From the NCBI GenBank assembly GCA_947363565.1, contig CANAPP010000021.1, forward strand, positions 1 through 47,623: 47,623 nt of DNA, in the 5' to 3' direction. The DNA comes from an uncultured Lachnospiraceae bacterium (GTDB taxonomy: Bacteria; Bacillota; Clostridia; Lachnospirales; Lachnospiraceae). Under the pieces are notes generated by a model. The model saw only the letters and a program-made list of their open reading frames with translations, was not told the DNA's origin and ran no database searches. Below are positions 1 to 8,603 of this stretch, piece after piece (position 1 is the stretch's first letter; each line of letters opens with the position of its first letter). The translations under genes were made by a program, and so were the position numbers.

Positions 1-59
1 AAATTTCTTTCTATTTTTTCAAAAAAACACTTGACTTTTTATTAGCAGGCTCTCTCATC

Positions 60-1499
60 CTATCTGGATGCCTCTAAAAACAATCTGTCTACGATATCAA
101 CAGCCACATCCTCATATCCGCAGAACCCGCCTTTTACAACAACCGGCAGCCCGTCATATTTCCCGATGATCCTTCCCACATCCACTTGAGCCACAATGTT
201 GTCCATCGCCTGTATACACGCAACATCGATTTTCCGGCAGACGCTCTCCATCGTATCTCCGCCCGTCAAAAGCAGCCCTGCGATCCGTTCCTGTCCTGCC
301 TGCTCCAGAATCCCTTTTGCAATGCGGGCAAGGCCATCATTGATCCGCACGGAACTCATCCCTTTTGTAAGCCCGCGCCGCTGATCCTCCTCCTTAAGGT
401 TGACCACCGAGCCGTGAAGCGCCGTCTCTACAACAATCGCCTCCGGCCTTTCCGCAGTTTCTGCAAGCTCCATGGCCTTGCGCACGACCCGGGTTACTTC
501 CCCGTCCGTCTCTTCGCCTCCGTCTATCAGCTTTTCCGGCGATGCACTGATGATACGAACCCGTTTATTCACCTCGCATAACCGCTCGATCTGCCGTTTC
601 GTCGCCGGATTTGCGCTCCCTATGATCAGCAGGGCGAATTTGTCCTTTCTAATCCCCGTCCCCTCTTTCACTCCGACGTTGCCTAACGCACCGTCCACAG
701 CGGTATGGTTCCCCGTGCGTTCTGCTCCTATGCTGCCTGCCGTCTGTTCCGCCGCGATGTTTTCCGTCCCGCGTTCTTTTCCGATGGCTCCCCGGTGATA
801 TGCCAGCTTCATCGTAAAGGGTCCCGGATCCACAGCCAGCACATTCCACGCAAGCTCAGCGCACGCTTTCGCGATCGTATCAAGATGCTCCATCGTTATC
901 GCATCAATGACGAGAATCCTCTTACCGTTCTCCCTGGATAATTCCATGCATTTCTTCAGATGCTCCGAACCCTTTTTCACATCCTTCAGCAAGATCAGGC
1001 CGGCGCTGTACCTTGACTGGCTCTCGATCAGCCTGGGAACATAGCACTCCCTGACCGGTGTCACTACATCTTCCGCTACAGAAGTCTCCGTAAGGATCAC
1101 CCCGTCGATCACCGAATGTCCTCCTACACAGATCCTGTTGGATGCCGGAATCGCCGTGACCATTACTGCTATATAGTCTTCTCCCAAGAATTCCAGCATG
1201 GCATCCGTCTCATAGCCGATCCCCCCTCTAAGTGTGGAATCAATTTTCTTGGAGTAATACCTTACTCCCATACGTTTAAGCTCCCTGGTCACATCCAAAA
1301 CCGCGTCATATGCTTTCTGGGGCGGCAAATGGCGGCTGTTGCTGCTTACATAAACGGCATCCAGCCTGTCTGCCTCCTCAAACTCCCGGACAGCCTCCGC
1401 GTCAAAAAAGAGACCGGTCTTTGCCTGTGACCTGGCAACCAGAACCCCAGCGCTGGCGGTTCCGGTGAAATCGTCCGCCACAACTCCGATTATTGCCAT
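60..1499 (-). CDS. Four-carbon acid sugar kinase (D-threonate/D-erythronate kinase type, DUF1537)
   Basis: 479 residues. The N-terminus (VVADDFTGTASAGVL) and the DSTLRGG motif near residue 88 are typical of the DUF1537 acid-sugar kinases, which phosphorylate D-threonate or D-erythronate at O4. The product would be passed to the PdxA2-type dehydrogenase encoded 41 bp upstream in the same operon. The C-terminal nucleotide-binding half carries LLIIGSANPATK and LLLTGGDT. Between the two halves, residues about 237-286 form a low-complexity linker rich in Gly, Glu, Ala and Thr that I would not expect in this family. The start is supported by GGAGGGG seven bases before the ATG. Threonate and erythronate kinases cannot be told apart by eye, so no symbol is given. 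Confidence 0.88.
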   Translation of the reverse strand: MAIIGVVADDFTGTASAGVLVARSQAKTGLFFDAEAVREFEEADRLDAVYVSSNSRHLPPQKAYDAVLDVTRELKRMGVRYYSKKIDSTLRGGIGYETDAMLEFLGEDYIAVMVTAIPASNRICVGGHSVIDGVILTETSVAEDVVTPVRECYVPRLIESQSRYSAGLILLKDVKKGSEHLKKCMELSRENGKRILVIDAITMEHLDTIAKACAELAWNVLAVDPGPFTMKLAYHRGAIGKERGTENIAAEQTAGSIGAERTGNHTAVDGALGNVGVKEGTGIRKDKFALLIIGSANPATKRQIERLCEVNKRVRIISASPEKLIDGGEETDGEVTRVVRKAMELAETAERPEAIVVETALHGSVVNLKEEDQRRGLTKGMSSVRINDGLARIAKGILEQAGQERIAGLLLTGGDTMESVCRKIDVACIQAMDNIVAQVDVGRIIGKYDGLPVVVKGGFCGYEDVAVDIVDRLFLEASR

Positions 1500-1540
1500 C
1501 GTATCCCCTCCGTTCCATCTGTTTACGTCATCTCACTTCG

Positions 1541-2560
1541 TTATTTTGTTCCATGCATTGCCGCCGCATATTTTATTGTTGTCTCAATAGCCGCAACCAT
1601 ACTCACATTTGTCGCAATTCCTTTTCCCGCGATATCAAAGGCAGTTCCATGATCAACCGAGCACCGGATAAACGGCAGTCCCAGCGTCACGGATACAGAG
1701 CGCTCCAGGTCAAGGGTCTTGCAGGGCATATGCCCCTGGTCGTGGTACATGGCAAGGATTGCGTCAAACTCTCCTTTTTTCCCTCTGCTGAACAATGTGT
1801 CCGGGGGAATCGGCCCGACTGCACGGATTCCCTTTTCCTTTGCAGCCGCTATTGCCGGTATGACTTCCTTTATCTCTTCATCCCCGAACAGGCCGCCCTC
1901 GCCGCAGTGGGGGTTAATGCCTGCGACCGCGATCACAGGATCCGCAATCCCTAACTTCCTTAACTGACCGTCAATCCTTTCCACATCCGCCAGGATATGC
2001 TCCTTCGTCGCATAGTCAATGGCATTCCGAAGGGACATGTGCCTGCTTAAGTGAAATACCCGCATACCCAGGCAGTCAAACATGGTCAGCACATAATCCG
2101 CATGCGTACCATCAAGGTAAATTTCCGTATGCCCGGCCTGCTTTACTCCGGCCATCTTGATCGCCACCTTATTGATCGGCGCTGTCGTCACGGCATCCAG
2201 CTCTCCCGCAAGCCCCATCTCAATGGATCTGTTGATCGCGTCCATCGCAATCCGCCCTGCCAGCTCCTGCTCCTTTCCCCACTCCAGCAGATCACAGTCA
2301 TAATCTCCTGTCTCGACAACATTGATTGTCCCATATGTATACTCCGCCTCATCCGGTTTTGTAATGACAGAAGTCTTTACCTCCTCTCTGCCCAGAGCAT
2401 CCTTCGCCGCCCGCTGTAAAACCTTTACACTTCCAATCACCAAAGGGCGGCACTGCTCATAGAGCGCTTTTGTCCTCAACGCTTTAAGAATGATCTCCGG
2501 CCCTATTCCCGAAGGATCACCTATCGTTATTCCGATGATTGGCTTATAATTTTGTTTCAT
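1541..2560 (-). CDS. pdxA2: 4-phospho-D-threonate/erythronate 3-dehydrogenase (PdxA2-like)
   Basis: 339 residues, full family length. It belongs to the PdxA family of NAD-dependent dehydrogenases that oxidise and decarboxylate 4-phosphorylated four-carbon acids, here probably yielding dihydroxyacetone phosphate. The start of the fold (IGDPSGIGPEI) and three metal-site histidine motifs (AGHTEIY, INPHCGEGG, YHDQGHMPCK) are all intact. True vitamin B6 PdxA uses 4-phosphohydroxythreonine. The adjacent acid-sugar kinase and upstream DeoR regulator instead favour the catabolic PdxA2 role. The ribosome site is AAGGAA about ten bases before the ATG. It is the first gene of the transcript, behind the promoter at 2625-2653. 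Confidence 0.87.
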   Translation of the reverse strand: MKQNYKPIIGITIGDPSGIGPEIILKALRTKALYEQCRPLVIGSVKVLQRAAKDALGREEVKTSVITKPDEAEYTYGTINVVETGDYDCDLLEWGKEQELAGRIAMDAINRSIEMGLAGELDAVTTAPINKVAIKMAGVKQAGHTEIYLDGTHADYVLTMFDCLGMRVFHLSRHMSLRNAIDYATKEHILADVERIDGQLRKLGIADPVIAVAGINPHCGEGGLFGDEEIKEVIPAIAAAKEKGIRAVGPIPPDTLFSRGKKGEFDAILAMYHDQGHMPCKTLDLERSVSVTLGLPFIRCSVDHGTAFDIAGKGIATNVSMVAAIETTIKYAAAMHGTK

Positions 2561-2607
2561 AACTAAGTGCTTCCTTTCAAAATACTTCTAATCACATCTG
2601 CAAATGC

Positions 2608-2653
2608 TTTCTTTTGATATTTCTACTATATCATTTTTATCATTTGAAAGCAA
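2608..2653 (-). promoter_or_regulatory. Promoter and probable DeoR operator of the pdxA2-kinase operon
   Basis: On the minus strand TTGCTT (2648-2653) and TATAGT (2625-2630) are separated by exactly 17 bases. Two half-sites, TTTCaaaTGAT (2639-2649, inside the spacer) and ATCAaaaGAAA (2608-2618, just past the -10), are inverted with 8 of 11 positions matching. They flank the -10 and are a plausible operator for the DeoR regulator encoded directly upstream. The promoter is seen directly; the operator is inferred. Confidence 0.6.
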
Positions 2654-2710
2654 TATATTTTTATTCGTAATATTTTACATATTTTCATCTTTCAATTTGT
2701 GTGTTATATA

Positions 2711-2743
2711 CAAAAAAAGAAAGCGAATCAACAAATTCGCCTT
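2711..2743 (-). terminator. Rho-independent terminator after the deoR-family gene
   Basis: Minus-strand stem of nine pairs (AAGGCGAAT with ATTCGCTTT, one G-U pair, loop TTGTTG) followed by C and seven T residues. It lies about 25 bp after the regulator's stop codon, so the regulator and the pdxA2 operon are separate transcripts. Confidence 0.8.
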
Positions 2744-2766
2744 CCGATTTATCTCTTTGTACAATT

Positions 2767-3537
2767 TTAAGCAACTTCCAACTGTATCTTCAATTTACCG
2801 GCCGTTTCCAGAATCTCTTTTGAGATATCTGAATCTGTGATTATCCGTTTTACCTCTCTCATCTCGCACACGGTAAAAAGGCTCCCTCCTCCGAATTTCG
2901 TATGGTCGGCAAGCACATAGATCTCATCTGCCCTTCCGATCATGGCTCGTTTTACCTCCGCATGCATCTCATCCGCTGATGTCAGTCCTACATGAAAATC
3001 AATCCGGTTTATTCCCGTAAACAGCTTATTGACATGATACTGCATAACATTTTCCGCCGTCGTCGTACCCATGGCTGAGGCCGGGTTTGACAAGATCTGC
3101 CCGCCCAGCAGATGCAGGTTCACCTGCGGGGCATCCGAGAGCATCGCCGCCGCGTAAAGAGAATTCGTCACTACAGACAGCCGCTTATCCGGATGCTCCT
3201 TAATGCACTGGGCAAGATAGCAGCACGTTGTGGAATCATCAATCATGATCGATTCCTGGTCACCAATATATTCATATGCCCTCCAGGCTATCTTTTTCTT
3301 ATACTCCGCATTGAGAAAATACTCTCCGGGCGCAAACTGCACAGTCAGCCCGCCCTTTAGTTTCTCCGCCCCTCCGTGGGTCTTTCTGATCACGCCCTGC
3401 TCATCAAGCTTTCGGATGTCATTGCGTATAGTCACCTCCGAGCATCCCAAAAGCTCACTAAGCTCTGCGACCTTCACCTTCCCTTTATCCTGCACCTCAC
3501 GGATAATCACTTCAAATCTGTCATCTGCTTTCATCAT
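2767..3537 (-). CDS. DeoR-family transcriptional regulator
   Basis: 256 residues. The N-terminal 60 residues form the DeoR winged helix-turn-helix (VKVAELSELLGCSEVTIRND, then LDEQGVIRKTHGGA). The rest is the DeoR sensor domain related to ribose-phosphate isomerase, with MIDDSTTCCYLAQ and the conserved late segment IYVLADHTKFG. These regulators usually repress sugar or sugar-acid operons and respond to a phosphorylated intermediate. Its place directly upstream of the kinase and dehydrogenase suggests that it controls them. Two consecutive ATG codons follow GGAG, so the start could be 3537 or 3534. It is only 41 bp after the GreA-family gene and may be read from the same transcript. Confidence 0.92.
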   Translation of the reverse strand: MMKADDRFEVIIREVQDKGKVKVAELSELLGCSEVTIRNDIRKLDEQGVIRKTHGGAEKLKGGLTVQFAPGEYFLNAEYKKKIAWRAYEYIGDQESIMIDDSTTCCYLAQCIKEHPDKRLSVVTNSLYAAAMLSDAPQVNLHLLGGQILSNPASAMGTTTAENVMQYHVNKLFTGINRIDFHVGLTSADEMHAEVKRAMIGRADEIYVLADHTKFGGGSLFTVCEMREVKRIITDSDISKEILETAGKLKIQLEVA

Positions 3538-3578
3538 CTATTCTCCAAACCACATCATTATCATCTGTTACCAGTTTT

Positions 3579-4082
3579 CTAATACCTGCGCAAGGTATCC
3601 TGCGAATCGTCCGTAGTCTTCACGATTTCTTTGATCACCACATAGTAACCCTCATCGCCGTTCGTCTTCACAAGCACTCTGTCTCCTGCTTTATGCCCCC
3701 GTATTGCTTTTCCCATAGGAGACTCTATGCTGATCAGCCCCTGCATGGAATTTCCCCGGACACTTGTCACCAGTCGGTAGGTCTCCGTCTCGTCATCTTC
3801 CTCAAAATACACCGCCACTGTATTATTAATGCCAACCTCATCATCCTTCGAATCATCAGTCACTATCCGGGCGTGTTTCAGCATTTTTTCCAGATAACGG
3901 ATACGGCTCTCATTGCGGTTCTTATCCTGCTTTGCCGCCTTGTACTCAAAGTTCTCACTGAGGTCGCCCTGCGCCCTCGCCTCCTTCACCGCCTCAAGCT
4001 CCCGCTTCCGGACTACAAGCTTCCGGTACTCGATCTCTTCCTTGATTTTTTCCACATCACTTTTTGTAAGCTGCTCTCCCAT
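3579..4082 (-). CDS. GreA/GreB-family transcript cleavage factor
   Basis: 167 residues from the chosen ATG at 4082, which has AGGAGG seven bases upstream. An ATG 11 codons earlier lacks such a site. The N-terminal coiled coil carries the diagnostic GreA motif (ARAQGDLSENFEYKAAK), whose acidic tip enters the RNA polymerase secondary channel to trigger cleavage of backtracked RNA. The C-terminal FKBP-like domain has the family signature SPMGKAIRGHKAGD. The last 20 or so residues are more divergent than in standard GreA. It may be a second, lineage-specific copy, so no symbol is given. Confidence 0.85.
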   Translation of the reverse strand: MGEQLTKSDVEKIKEEIEYRKLVVRKRELEAVKEARAQGDLSENFEYKAAKQDKNRNESRIRYLEKMLKHARIVTDDSKDDEVGINNTVAVYFEEDDETETYRLVTSVRGNSMQGLISIESPMGKAIRGHKAGDRVLVKTNGDEGYYVVIKEIVKTTDDSQDTLRRY

Positions 4083-4174
4083 ATCATCCTCCTGTATCTC
4101 CACATATTTTCCCAATATCTATATTAACACAAGTATGCCGCCCAAAAAAGTAAAGAATTTTGAAATTTGCCCGT

Positions 4175-5230
4175 CTAATCTGCCTCATTCCGCTTTTTGC
4201 GGATCCATTCCCGGCGCTGCGCCACCCCAATCTTTATAATCTTAAAAAGCCCGAGCATGATCGGATACTGCACTGCCAGCATCAGGACAGCCTGCGCAGC
4301 AGCATCGGAAATGCTTTCAATCCCATCCGTAAAATATGAAAGCAGGAAATCACCCCCGGTCACGGCCACCGGCAGAATATAATAGATAAATCCCATCTTT
4401 TCTGTCTGGTCACAGTCTTTCTCCTCTTTATCAAGAAACTCCTCCAAAGACAGTTCACCCTTCCCCTTCTTAAGGCTCCTCTTCTTCGCCTTTTCAAACT
4501 TTTTCTCCATCTCCTTCGCAAACTCGCCGTTGCTTTCTTCCTGCACCAGGTCAAAGAACTTCACCTTCTCCCGCCTGATATGCCTGCCCCGCAGCAGATA
4601 GTGGAGAAAAAGATATGCCCCCGACACCGAAAGCACGATCCAGGCAGGACACGAAAAAAGCCCTTTACGATTACGACTCAGGAAAAACCAGACGATCAGA
4701 AATCCGCTAACCGCCGCAGCCGCGGACACCGCCTTCAGTATCTTCATCGACACACACTTCTGCCTGAACATCATACGGCGAAGCGCGAGGTTCACTGCCC
4801 AGGCGAATATCCCCGCGATCACGATACCGAGGAAATACCCCGACAGATTCAGGCTGCTTAGACTGTCCCAAAACCCTGTGTTTCCGCCAGACGCCGCATC
4901 CGTTTCCGGGAAGACAAGATCAAGGACCGACACGATGACCAGTACCTTTGCTATAGATTTAAACCAGTCAAGCAGGAACAATATCCGGTTCTTCATCCCG
5001 AAATCCGAACAAAAGGTTTTACAGAACTGTTCCAGGTCATTTCCCGTAATCCTCCGGACAGGCTTCCCTGTCTCAGCCGCATTGAGGAATATATCCAGAA
5101 GCTCGCCCAGCCGCTCTTCTTTCATATCCTCATCGATATTCCGGCTTTGGACATACATCTCGATCCGCTCAAACACGGCTTTGTATTCTCCGCCAAGTTT
5201 ATCGGTGTAAAACATATAACTGTCTTTCAT
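4175..5230 (-). CDS. Multi-pass membrane protein translated with a PadR regulator
   Basis: 351 residues. The N-terminal 80 or so residues are soluble and helical (ETGKPVRRITGNDLEQFC), resembling the short DUF1048/DUF1129-type proteins that often accompany PadR regulators. Four hydrophobic segments follow (about residues 84-107, 126-150, 160-182 and 190-212). A charged cytoplasmic loop rich in Lys and Glu comes next (about 213-272), then two more membrane segments near the C-terminus. Its ATG overlaps the stop codon of the PadR gene (ATGA, 5227-5230), so the two are translationally coupled. No catalytic motif is visible. Such proteins are often regulated by their PadR partner, but the function is unknown. 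Confidence 0.75.
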   Translation of the reverse strand: MKDSYMFYTDKLGGEYKAVFERIEMYVQSRNIDEDMKEERLGELLDIFLNAAETGKPVRRITGNDLEQFCKTFCSDFGMKNRILFLLDWFKSIAKVLVIVSVLDLVFPETDAASGGNTGFWDSLSSLNLSGYFLGIVIAGIFAWAVNLALRRMMFRQKCVSMKILKAVSAAAAVSGFLIVWFFLSRNRKGLFSCPAWIVLSVSGAYLFLHYLLRGRHIRREKVKFFDLVQEESNGEFAKEMEKKFEKAKKRSLKKGKGELSLEEFLDKEEKDCDQTEKMGFIYYILPVAVTGGDFLLSYFTDGIESISDAAAQAVLMLAVQYPIMLGLFKIIKIGVAQRREWIRKKRNEAD

Positions 5231-5556
5231 TGGTCTGATTCTCCTTTCAGCACGGCATCAGCCGCCGCAGTGATCCTTTGATAATTTCCCCTGAATGTCT
5301 CAAGCGCCGTTTTTCCCGCTTCCGTAATAGAATAATACTTTCGCACCGGCCCATACGGCGACTTCGCCTTCCGGCAGGAAATAAGCCCCTTCTTCTCAAG
5401 ACGCGTCAGGACCGGATAGAGCGTCCCTTCAAGCAGAGCGTCAAATCCGCACTGGTCAAGCTTCGCAAGAATCTCATAGCCATAAGTCTCTCCCCCGGCA
5501 ATGACAGCCAGCACACATCCTTCCAAAATACCGCGCAAAAGCTGTGATTCTTCCAA
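5227..5556 (-). CDS. PadR-family transcriptional regulator
   Basis: 109 residues, the usual size. It shows the PadR winged helix: an N-terminal helix, GGETYGYEILAKLDQCG, LLEGTLYPVLTRLEKKGLI, then YYSITEAGKTAL. The start codon is TTG, seven bases after AAAGGAG; no ATG exists nearby. PadR proteins are dimeric repressors. A strong promoter with palindromic sequence lies directly upstream (5575-5633), which suggests autoregulation together with the overlapping membrane protein gene. Confidence 0.9.
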   Translation of the reverse strand: MEESQLLRGILEGCVLAVIAGGETYGYEILAKLDQCGFDALLEGTLYPVLTRLEKKGLISCRKAKSPYGPVRKYYSITEAGKTALETFRGNYQRITAAADAVLKGESDQ

Positions 5557-5574
5557 GTTCTCACTCCTTTCCCG

Positions 5575-5633
5575 CTACTATACGGCGCATAGTAGTATAT
5601 GCAGAGTCTAGCACAGCTACTCTATGTTGTCAA
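5575..5633 (-). promoter_or_regulatory. Promoter and palindromic operator of the padR gene
   Basis: Minus-strand TTGACA (5628-5633) and TAGACT (5605-5610) have a 17-base spacer. Downstream of the -10, CTACTAT (5575-5581) and ATAGTAG (5589-5595) form a perfect 7-bp inverted repeat with a 7-bp gap. A further half-site-like GTAGTATAC lies just upstream of the -35. This arrangement fits PadR autorepression, which is inferred. Confidence 0.65.
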
Positions 5634-5784
5634 GTAGTATACCGTAAAACGCAAAAGCCCGCGGGAAATCGATCCATGTTCAGGCAATGGCATAACACTT
5701 TTATTGAAAATACAGCCGTTCCGGACTATAATAAAATCGAAAAGCCGCAGCAATATTTTTATCAACAGATCAAAGGAGAACTTC

Positions 5785-6723
5785 ATGCAGCCTCATTTAC
5801 CAACACTGAAAGAAATCTGCCTCCACGGCACCAAATCCTTCCCCTGCGCTTTCTATCAGACCCGCCCCGCCGGGAAAGGAACCCTCGTCAAGCATCACTG
5901 GCATGACGAAGTGGAGATTCTGTACTTTTTTGGCGGGGATTTCCGCCTGGAGATCAATATGGAACAGTTTTTCGTCCGGTCAGAGGCTCTCTTTTTTATC
6001 AATCCCGGCGAGCTGCACAGCATTTTTACGGAAAACGCGAAAAGCTCCGGGGAGGATGCCATCGTCTTTTCCCCGGGGATCCTGAATTTTGATTCTTATG
6101 ATACTGCCCAGACACAGCTCATCCAGCCTATACAGAACGGAAGGCTTTTATTCCCCCGCTTTCTCCTGCCAAAGGATGAGGCGTTTGCCCCGGTCCGAGA
6201 TGCATTTTTAGAGACCATGCGCTCCTTCGGGCTGCCTTTAGATGAAGCGTCCGCCGTGAAAAACGGCATCGTTACCGACGACCTGACCAGCCAGCTTTTT
6301 ATCAAATCCTCTCTTCTGCGCATACTTGCCATCCTGTCAGGCAGCAGGCTTTTTACGCCCACAGAAAAAAATTACGACAAGCGGGTGGAGGAGATCAAGA
6401 CGGTGCTCACCTACATAAGAGAAAACTATAAAGACAAGATCTATATCCAGGACCTGGCAAGGCAGGTGAATATGAACGCCCAGTATTTCTGCCGTTTCTT
6501 TAAAAGATCCATCGGGCGCTCCCCCATGGAATATATCAACGAATACCGGCTCAAGCAATCCTTACGGCTCCTGAAAGAAACGGACCTTCCGGTCACGGAA
6601 GTCTGTCTGGAATGCGGATATAACAATCTTGGAAACTTTCTGCGGTCATTCAAAAAATACGCAGGCACTACGCCTCTTAGGTACCGCAGGCAGTCCCAGT
6701 ACGAAAAAGTCAATATTTCGTAA
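5785..6723 (+). CDS. AraC-family regulator with cupin sensor domain
   Basis: 312 residues from the ATG at 5785, which has AAAGGAG seven bases upstream; an earlier in-frame ATG lacks one. The N-terminal cupin (HHWHDEVEILYFFGG, then FFINPGELHSI) probably binds a sugar. The C-terminal 100 residues hold the two AraC helix-turn-helix motifs (IYIQDLARQVNMNAQYFCRF and VTEVCLECGYNNLGNFLRSF). It lies 120 bp before two glucosidase genes in the same direction and is probably their activator. The maltose or isomaltose link is inferred from that position. Confidence 0.9.
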   Translation: MQPHLPTLKEICLHGTKSFPCAFYQTRPAGKGTLVKHHWHDEVEILYFFGGDFRLEINMEQFFVRSEALFFINPGELHSIFTENAKSSGEDAIVFSPGILNFDSYDTAQTQLIQPIQNGRLLFPRFLLPKDEAFAPVRDAFLETMRSFGLPLDEASAVKNGIVTDDLTSQLFIKSSLLRILAILSGSRLFTPTEKNYDKRVEEIKTVLTYIRENYKDKIYIQDLARQVNMNAQYFCRFFKRSIGRSPMEYINEYRLKQSLRLLKETDLPVTEVCLECGYNNLGNFLRSFKKYAGTTPLRYRRQSQYEKVNIS

Positions 6724-6765
6724 TTTTTAATCAGAGAAATATAAGACATCCGCATCCCTTACTTC

Positions 6766-6771
6766 TATAAT
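6766..6771 (+). promoter_or_regulatory. Probable -10 box of the glucosidase genes
   Basis: A perfect TATAAT lies 72 bp before the first GH13 start. The -35 region (TAAGAC, spacer 18) is poor, as is common for promoters that depend on an AraC-type activator. Dependence on the adjacent AraC gene is inferred. Confidence 0.45.
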
Positions 6772-6843
6772 GGATACAAGATAAAATCCGCAGCGTCCAG
6801 GCAGTATGCCTTACCGGGCGCCGCGAAGACCGGAGGTATGATT

Positions 6844-8520
6844 ATGGCGAATAACAGAATAAAAAAATGGTGGCACGATAAAGTTGCTTACCAGATCTAT
6901 CCGAAAAGCTTTTGTGATTCCAACGGAGACGGCATCGGCGACATCCCCGGCATCATCAGCAAACTCGACTATCTCAAAGACCTTGGCGTAGACATCATCT
7001 GGCTTTCTCCCTGCTACTGCTCTCCGCTGGCTGACGAAGGCTACGATATCTCAGATTACTACAGCATCGACCCGCGCTTCGGCACGATGGAGGACATGGA
7101 CAGCCTTCTGGCCGAGGCAAAAAAGCGCGGCATGTACATATTGATGGACCTGGTGGTCAACCACTGCTCCGACGAGCACGAGTGGTTCAAAAAAGCCTGC
7201 GAAGATCCTGACGGAAAATACGGCGGTTTCTTCTACCTGAGAGACAAAAAGGACGGGGAACTTCCCACGAACTGGCGTTCCTACTTCGGCGGCCCGGTAT
7301 GGGAAGACCTGCCGGGAACCGACAAGCAATACTTGCATGTCTTTCACAAAAAGCAGCCGGATCTTAACTGGGAAAACCCAACAGTCAGGGAAGAGGTCTA
7401 TAAGAACATAAACTGGTGGCTTGACAAAGGCTTAAGCGGCTTCCGCATCGACGCCATCATCAATATCAAAAAAGCACTTCCCCTAAGAAACTACGAGCCG
7501 GACCGCGCAGATGGGCTGTGCAGTATCCAGGCGATGCTTAAGGAAGCCAAGGGCATCGGAGAATTTTTAGGCGAGATGCGTGATAGGACCTTTAAAAAAT
7601 ATGACGCGTTTTCCGTCGGAGAGGTCTTTAATGAAAAGCCCGAAGAAATCCCGGATTTTATCGGGGAAAACGGATATTTTTCCAGTATGTTTGATTTCAA
7701 TGAGACAATCTTCGGCTCCAGCGATAAGGGCTGGTACGATGCAAAGCCGATCACGCCGGATGATTACAAGCGGTGCTGCTTTGAATCTCAGGCAAAGATT
7801 GGGGATATCGGTTTCCTTTCCAACATTATCGAGAATCATGACGAGCCAAGGGGTGTAAGCCGGTACATCCCCGAAGGAGAATGCTGTACGCAGAGTAAAA
7901 AGCTTTTGGCCGCATTGAATTTCATGCTGCGTGGACTTCCCTTTATCTATCAGGGGCAGGAGATCGGCATGGAAAATGTTCCATTTTCTTCTATTGATGA
8001 GGTGGACGATATCAGTACACTGGATGAATACCAGGTTGCCTTAAACGCCGGATTGTCCCCGGAGGATGCGCTTAACGCAGTCGCAAAATACAGCCGGGAC
8101 AACGCAAGGACACCCATGCAGTGGTCCGACGGGGCAAATGCCGGTTTCACCACCGGGACACCCTGGCTTAAGGTGAACCCTAACTTTACCACGATCAATG
8201 CCGCTGCTCAGACAGGCGACCCGGATTCGGTGAGAAGCTTTTACCAGAAGCTCATTGCCTTAAGAAAACACCCGGAATATAAAGAAACCGTCGTATACGG
8301 CGCTTTCGAACCGGTCTGGGAAGATACGCACAATCTGATGGCCTATTACCGCAAGGGCGATAAGAACCTGCTCGTCATCGGAAATTACCAGATGGCAGAA
8401 CAGACCATCACGCTGCCGTCCTCCTACAAACGTATATTGCTCAATAATTATCACGATTTAAAGGAAAATGGCGCTGAACTTACGCTCAAGGCATATCAGG
8501 TGCTCATTCTGGAGATGTAA
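6844..8520 (+). CDS. GH13 alpha-glucosidase, predicted alpha-1,4 preference
   Basis: 558 residues from the ATG at 6844, seven bases after GGAGG; the ATG at 6838 is only one base from that site. It is a complete GH13 subfamily-31-type enzyme: the N-terminal barrel start (KVAYQIYPKSFCDSNGDGIG), region I DLVVNHCSDEH, nucleophile D203 in GFRIDAI, acid/base E260 in SVGEVF, and D333 in ENHDEP. The residue after the nucleophile is Ala. In this family small or polar residues there go with maltase-type alpha-1,4 cleavage, whereas Val goes with alpha-1,6. No signal peptide, so it would hydrolyse imported oligosaccharides in the cytoplasm. No transporter is encoded nearby. Confidence 0.9.
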   Translation: MANNRIKKWWHDKVAYQIYPKSFCDSNGDGIGDIPGIISKLDYLKDLGVDIIWLSPCYCSPLADEGYDISDYYSIDPRFGTMEDMDSLLAEAKKRGMYILMDLVVNHCSDEHEWFKKACEDPDGKYGGFFYLRDKKDGELPTNWRSYFGGPVWEDLPGTDKQYLHVFHKKQPDLNWENPTVREEVYKNINWWLDKGLSGFRIDAIINIKKALPLRNYEPDRADGLCSIQAMLKEAKGIGEFLGEMRDRTFKKYDAFSVGEVFNEKPEEIPDFIGENGYFSSMFDFNETIFGSSDKGWYDAKPITPDDYKRCCFESQAKIGDIGFLSNIIENHDEPRGVSRYIPEGECCTQSKKLLAALNFMLRGLPFIYQGQEIGMENVPFSSIDEVDDISTLDEYQVALNAGLSPEDALNAVAKYSRDNARTPMQWSDGANAGFTTGTPWLKVNPNFTTINAAAQTGDPDSVRSFYQKLIALRKHPEYKETVVYGAFEPVWEDTHNLMAYYRKGDKNLLVIGNYQMAEQTITLPSSYKRILLNNYHDLKENGAELTLKAYQVLILEM

Positions 8521-8603
8521 TTATAGGCAAGAAGGATTGGCAAAGACTTACTTCACGCATACATATCTTAAGAATATCAACTATAGAAAGGAACTGAACG
8601 CAT

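Noticed and set aside
5575-5640. Repeated TAGTAT words considered as a short CRISPR-like or insertion scar
   Set aside because: Units are irregular and too few; they fit an inverted operator at a promoter better.
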